Assembly (NCBI GenBank): GCA_018710795.1
Contig: DVJH01000004.1
Span: 1-35,907 of the forward strand
From: Candidatus Galligastranaerophilus gallistercoris
Lineage (GTDB): Bacteria > Cyanobacteriota > Vampirovibrionia > Gastranaerophilales > Gastranaerophilaceae
Direction: 5' to 3'
DNA length: 35,907 bases
Positions 34,097-35,907 of this stretch are shown one piece after another. A program made the translations under genes and the position numbers. The notes beneath the pieces were generated by a model that was not told where the DNA came from, did not search any database, and worked only from the letters and a program-made list of their open reading frames with translations. How positions within the stretch are numbered: position 1 is the first letter of the stretch; each line of letters begins with the position of its first letter.

Positions 34097-34747
34097 TTGA
34101 AAAAGATAATTTCGGCAAAAGAAGCGGCATCGTTTGTAAAAGATAATTCAACCCTTATGGTCGGGGGCTTTTTGGATTGCGGCGCACCGGATAAGCTTGT
34201 TGATGCGCTTGTGGAAACTGACGTTAAAAATCTTACATTGATTTGTAACGATACAACATACCCTAATGTCGACAAAGGAAAACTCGTTGAAGGAGACAAG
34301 GTTAAAAAAGTTATTGCAAGCCATATCGGAACAAATCCCATAACGGGAAAAAGAATGATGAATAAAGAAATTGAAGTTGAAATTCTTCCGATGGGAACGT
34401 TTGTTGAAAAAATAAGGGCATTCGGCGCAGGTTTAGGCGGCATTTTAACTCCGACGGGTGTCGGCACCGTTTTGGAAGAAGGAAAACAAACTTTTGAGAT
34501 AAAAGGTAAAAAATTTATTTTTGAAGAACCTTTAGGTGCCGATGTTGCTTTTATATACGGTACAAAAGTCGATAAATTCGGAAATGTTTCATATTTCGGA
34601 ACAACAAGAAATTTTAACACGACAATGGCAATGGCAGCCGATACCGTTATTGTTCAGGCCGATGAAATCGTAGATTGCCTTGACCCGAATGAAGTTGTAA
34701 TACCGGGGATTTTTATTGATTACATAGTGAAAAACGGAGAAGAATAA
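34097..34747 (+). CDS. atoD: Acetoacetate/butyrate-type CoA-transferase, subunit A (alpha)
   Basis: A 216-residue alpha subunit of a 3-oxoacid/acetate CoA-transferase, which with the B subunit moves CoA between short-chain acids (acetoacetate, butyrate, acetate). Alignment by eye with E. coli AtoD is good throughout: TLMVGGFLDCGAPDKLV, KKVIASHIGTNP, GAGLGGILTPTGVGT(V), GKQTFEIKGKKF, and GNVSYFGTTRNFN. The start is TTG, with an AAAGG site about 10 bases upstream; no ATG lies before the conserved region. The B subunit follows with TAAATG and no gap. The gene name follows the nearest E. coli homologue; the true substrate pair could be butyrate/acetate. Confidence 0.92.
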   Translation: MKKIISAKEAASFVKDNSTLMVGGFLDCGAPDKLVDALVETDVKNLTLICNDTTYPNVDKGKLVEGDKVKKVIASHIGTNPITGKRMMNKEIEVEILPMGTFVEKIRAFGAGLGGILTPTGVGTVLEEGKQTFEIKGKKFIFEEPLGADVAFIYGTKVDKFGNVSYFGTTRNFNTTMAMAADTVIVQADEIVDCLDPNEVVIPGIFIDYIVKNGEE

Positions 34748-35431
34748 ATGACAACTGCCTGTGAAACCGTTTTATCAAAAGAAAAAATAAGAGAAATCAT
34801 ATCAAAGCGTGTCGTAAAAGAATTTAAAGACGGCGATGTCATAACGCTCGGAATCGGTCTTCCGAATGAGGCCGCAAATTATATTCCCTCCGACATTAAC
34901 GTAATAATCCATTCGGAAAACGGAGTATTGGGGATTGGAAAAAGAGCTGAAGGCGAATATGAAGATAAAAGAATAATTAACTCCGGCGGCGCCCCGATGC
35001 ACATTAAAAGAGGTGCCAGCTTTTTTGATTCTCAAATGGCATTTATGATGATGAGAGGCGGGCATATTGATGCAACCGTTCTGGGTGCTCTGCAGGTTGA
35101 TGAAGAAGGAAGCCTTGCAAGCTGGCAGATTCCGAATAAATTTGTCCCCGGTATCGGCGGCTCGATGGATTTGGTTGTCGGAGCCAAAAAAGTCATTATT
35201 GCAATGGAACATTTATCAAAAGGCGAAATTAAAATAGTAAAAAAATGCACTCTGCCTTTGACTGCCTATAGAGAAGTGGATATGATAATAACCGAAAGAT
35301 GTGTTTTAAAAGTTGAAAATCATAAGCTTGTTTTAATTGAATTAAATCCAATGTATTCAATTGATGAAATTAAACGTTCAATTCAGGCGGATTTTACAAT
35401 CAGCCCCGATTTAAAATTAATGGAAGTTTAA
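34748..35431 (+). CDS. atoA: Acetoacetate/butyrate-type CoA-transferase, subunit B (beta)
   Basis: A 227-residue beta subunit carrying the catalytic Glu in SENGVLG (about residue 58), which forms the CoA thioester. LGIGLPNEAANYIP, NSGGAPMHIKRGASFFDS, RGGHIDATVLGALQVDEEG and GSMDLVVGAKKVIIAMEH match E. coli AtoA closely. Its ATG directly follows the stop of the A subunit, so the two are translated together in equal amounts. In an anaerobe the complex would serve short-chain fatty acid production or reuse. The gene ends in a 4-base overlap with the convergent TPR gene. Confidence 0.93.
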   Translation: MTTACETVLSKEKIREIISKRVVKEFKDGDVITLGIGLPNEAANYIPSDINVIIHSENGVLGIGKRAEGEYEDKRIINSGGAPMHIKRGASFFDSQMAFMMMRGGHIDATVLGALQVDEEGSLASWQIPNKFVPGIGGSMDLVVGAKKVIIAMEHLSKGEIKIVKKCTLPLTAYREVDMIITERCVLKVENHKLVLIELNPMYSIDEIKRSIQADFTISPDLKLMEV

Positions 35432-35907
35432 TTTAAATATTTTGTCAAAATAAGCTTTTTTAGCGCCTTGGCATTAATTGCATCCGGTTCAATTTCAATT
35501 ATTTTATCCAGATATTCTATCGCTTCATTGTATTTTGCAAGCTTTTTTAACCCTGCCGCCATTGCAAACATGGCATCAACAAATTTATTATCAAGTTCAA
35601 TCGCTTTTTTTAAATCTTCAATTGCATTTTCAATTTTCGGGTTTATTATATCTTTTCTCGATAAAATTATTTTTGCTCTGTTGTAATATGCATCCGTCAT
35701 TTTGGGATTTATTTGAATTGCTTTGGTATAATCCATCATCGCCTCATCCCAGTTTTCCTTTGCCTGATAGCAGGCGGCTCTGTAAAAATAAGAAATTTCA
35801 AAATCATTTTTTAATTTTATCGATTTATTTATAAATTCGATTGCTTCATTGTATTTGCCTTCATAAAAAGCATTAATGCCTTCATCTAAATAAAATTTAT
35901 ATTGAAA
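35428..35907 (-). CDS. TPR-repeat protein, N-terminus beyond the window
   Basis: The frame stays open from the stop at 35428 to the end of the window (160 codons), so the gene is partial and its start lies outside. An internal ATG at 35739 is not the likely start, because TPR units continue upstream of it. About four tetratricopeptide repeats are visible: AFYEGKYNEAIEFINKSI, FYRAACYQAKENWDEAM, AIEDLKKAIELD, and LAKYNEAIEYLDKIIEIEP. These form a helical protein-binding scaffold. No signal peptide or other domain can be judged from this part. Confidence 0.85.
   Translation of the reverse strand, partial: FQYKFYLDEGINAFYEGKYNEAIEFINKSIKLKNDFEISYFYRAACYQAKENWDEAMMDYTKAIQINPKMTDAYYNRAKIILSRKDIINPKIENAIEDLKKAIELDNKFVDAMFAMAAGLKKLAKYNEAIEYLDKIIEIEPDAINAKALKKLILTKYLN

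Noticed and set aside
34054..34620. A 188-codon minus-strand frame opposite atoD
   Set aside because: The plus strand carries a convincing CoA-transferase subunit; the antisense frame has no ribosome site and a hydrophobic, patternless translation.
1..35907. CRISPR array, insertion sequence or rRNA operon
   Set aside because: No regularly spaced repeats, no transposase-like protein and no rRNA-like sequence were seen on either strand.

Overview
The window is a gene-dense, AT-rich stretch of bacterial chromosome using the standard genetic code. Shine-Dalgarno sites are mostly AAAGGAG-like, and there are several tight operons. The gene content includes a cyanobacterial-style GHL10 (DUF187) glycoside hydrolase, an MlaA-type outer-membrane lipid protein, and two large proteins whose N-termini start M-[KQ]-I-x-x-I and carry a short S-F-[KS]-[SG] box. 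This suits the non-photosynthetic sister group of Cyanobacteria (Vampirovibrionia/Melainabacteria, most likely a gut Gastranaerophilales). That placement is an inference from gene style; no rRNA or other phylogenetic marker is present.

Layout. (1) 1-3783: a minus-strand operon of a TetR regulator, two aldo/keto reductases and an iron alcohol dehydrogenase, closed by a strong terminator and headed by a promoter that carries two tandem palindromes. A small cupin gene is divergent from it. (2) 4177-6193: a membrane acyltransferase and a CheR-like methyltransferase with an unusual N-terminus. (3) 6273-10808: three tandem DUF3137-type membrane paralogues followed by an M48 metalloprotease. (4) 10842-17279: a 1754-residue coiled-coil protein ending in a calpain-type cysteine protease domain with recognisable Cys/His/Asn residues, a 100-residue protein directly downstream of it, and two small genes upstream. 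(5) 17368-21037: a secreted GHL10 hydrolase, a short ribosome hibernation factor and an HD-GYP response regulator. (6) 21041-23470: an MDR dehydrogenase, thioredoxin reductase and a secreted protein. (7) 23628-25140: tRNA-His, a HI1419/HI1420-type toxin-antitoxin pair with a clear promoter and operator, and the 3' remnant of a glycosyltransferase gene; this looks like a small accessory island. (8) 25229-28312: galE, a secreted ankyrin protein and glutamate dehydrogenase. (9) 28318-32129: a minus-strand cluster of a MlaA-alpha/beta-hydrolase fusion, a phosphopantetheinyl transferase and a serpin-like protein. (10) 32297 to the end: a large protein of unknown function, an AtoD/AtoA CoA-transferase pair, and a TPR protein cut by the window edge.

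The metabolic genes (alcohol dehydrogenases, aldo/keto reductases, glutamate dehydrogenase, acetoacetate-type CoA-transferase) fit an anaerobic fermenter. The most unusual items are the giant calpain-domain protein with its small downstream neighbour, the MlaA-hydrolase fusion, the serpin-like protein, and the DUF3137 triplet, two of whose members share a perfectly conserved 71-nt block.
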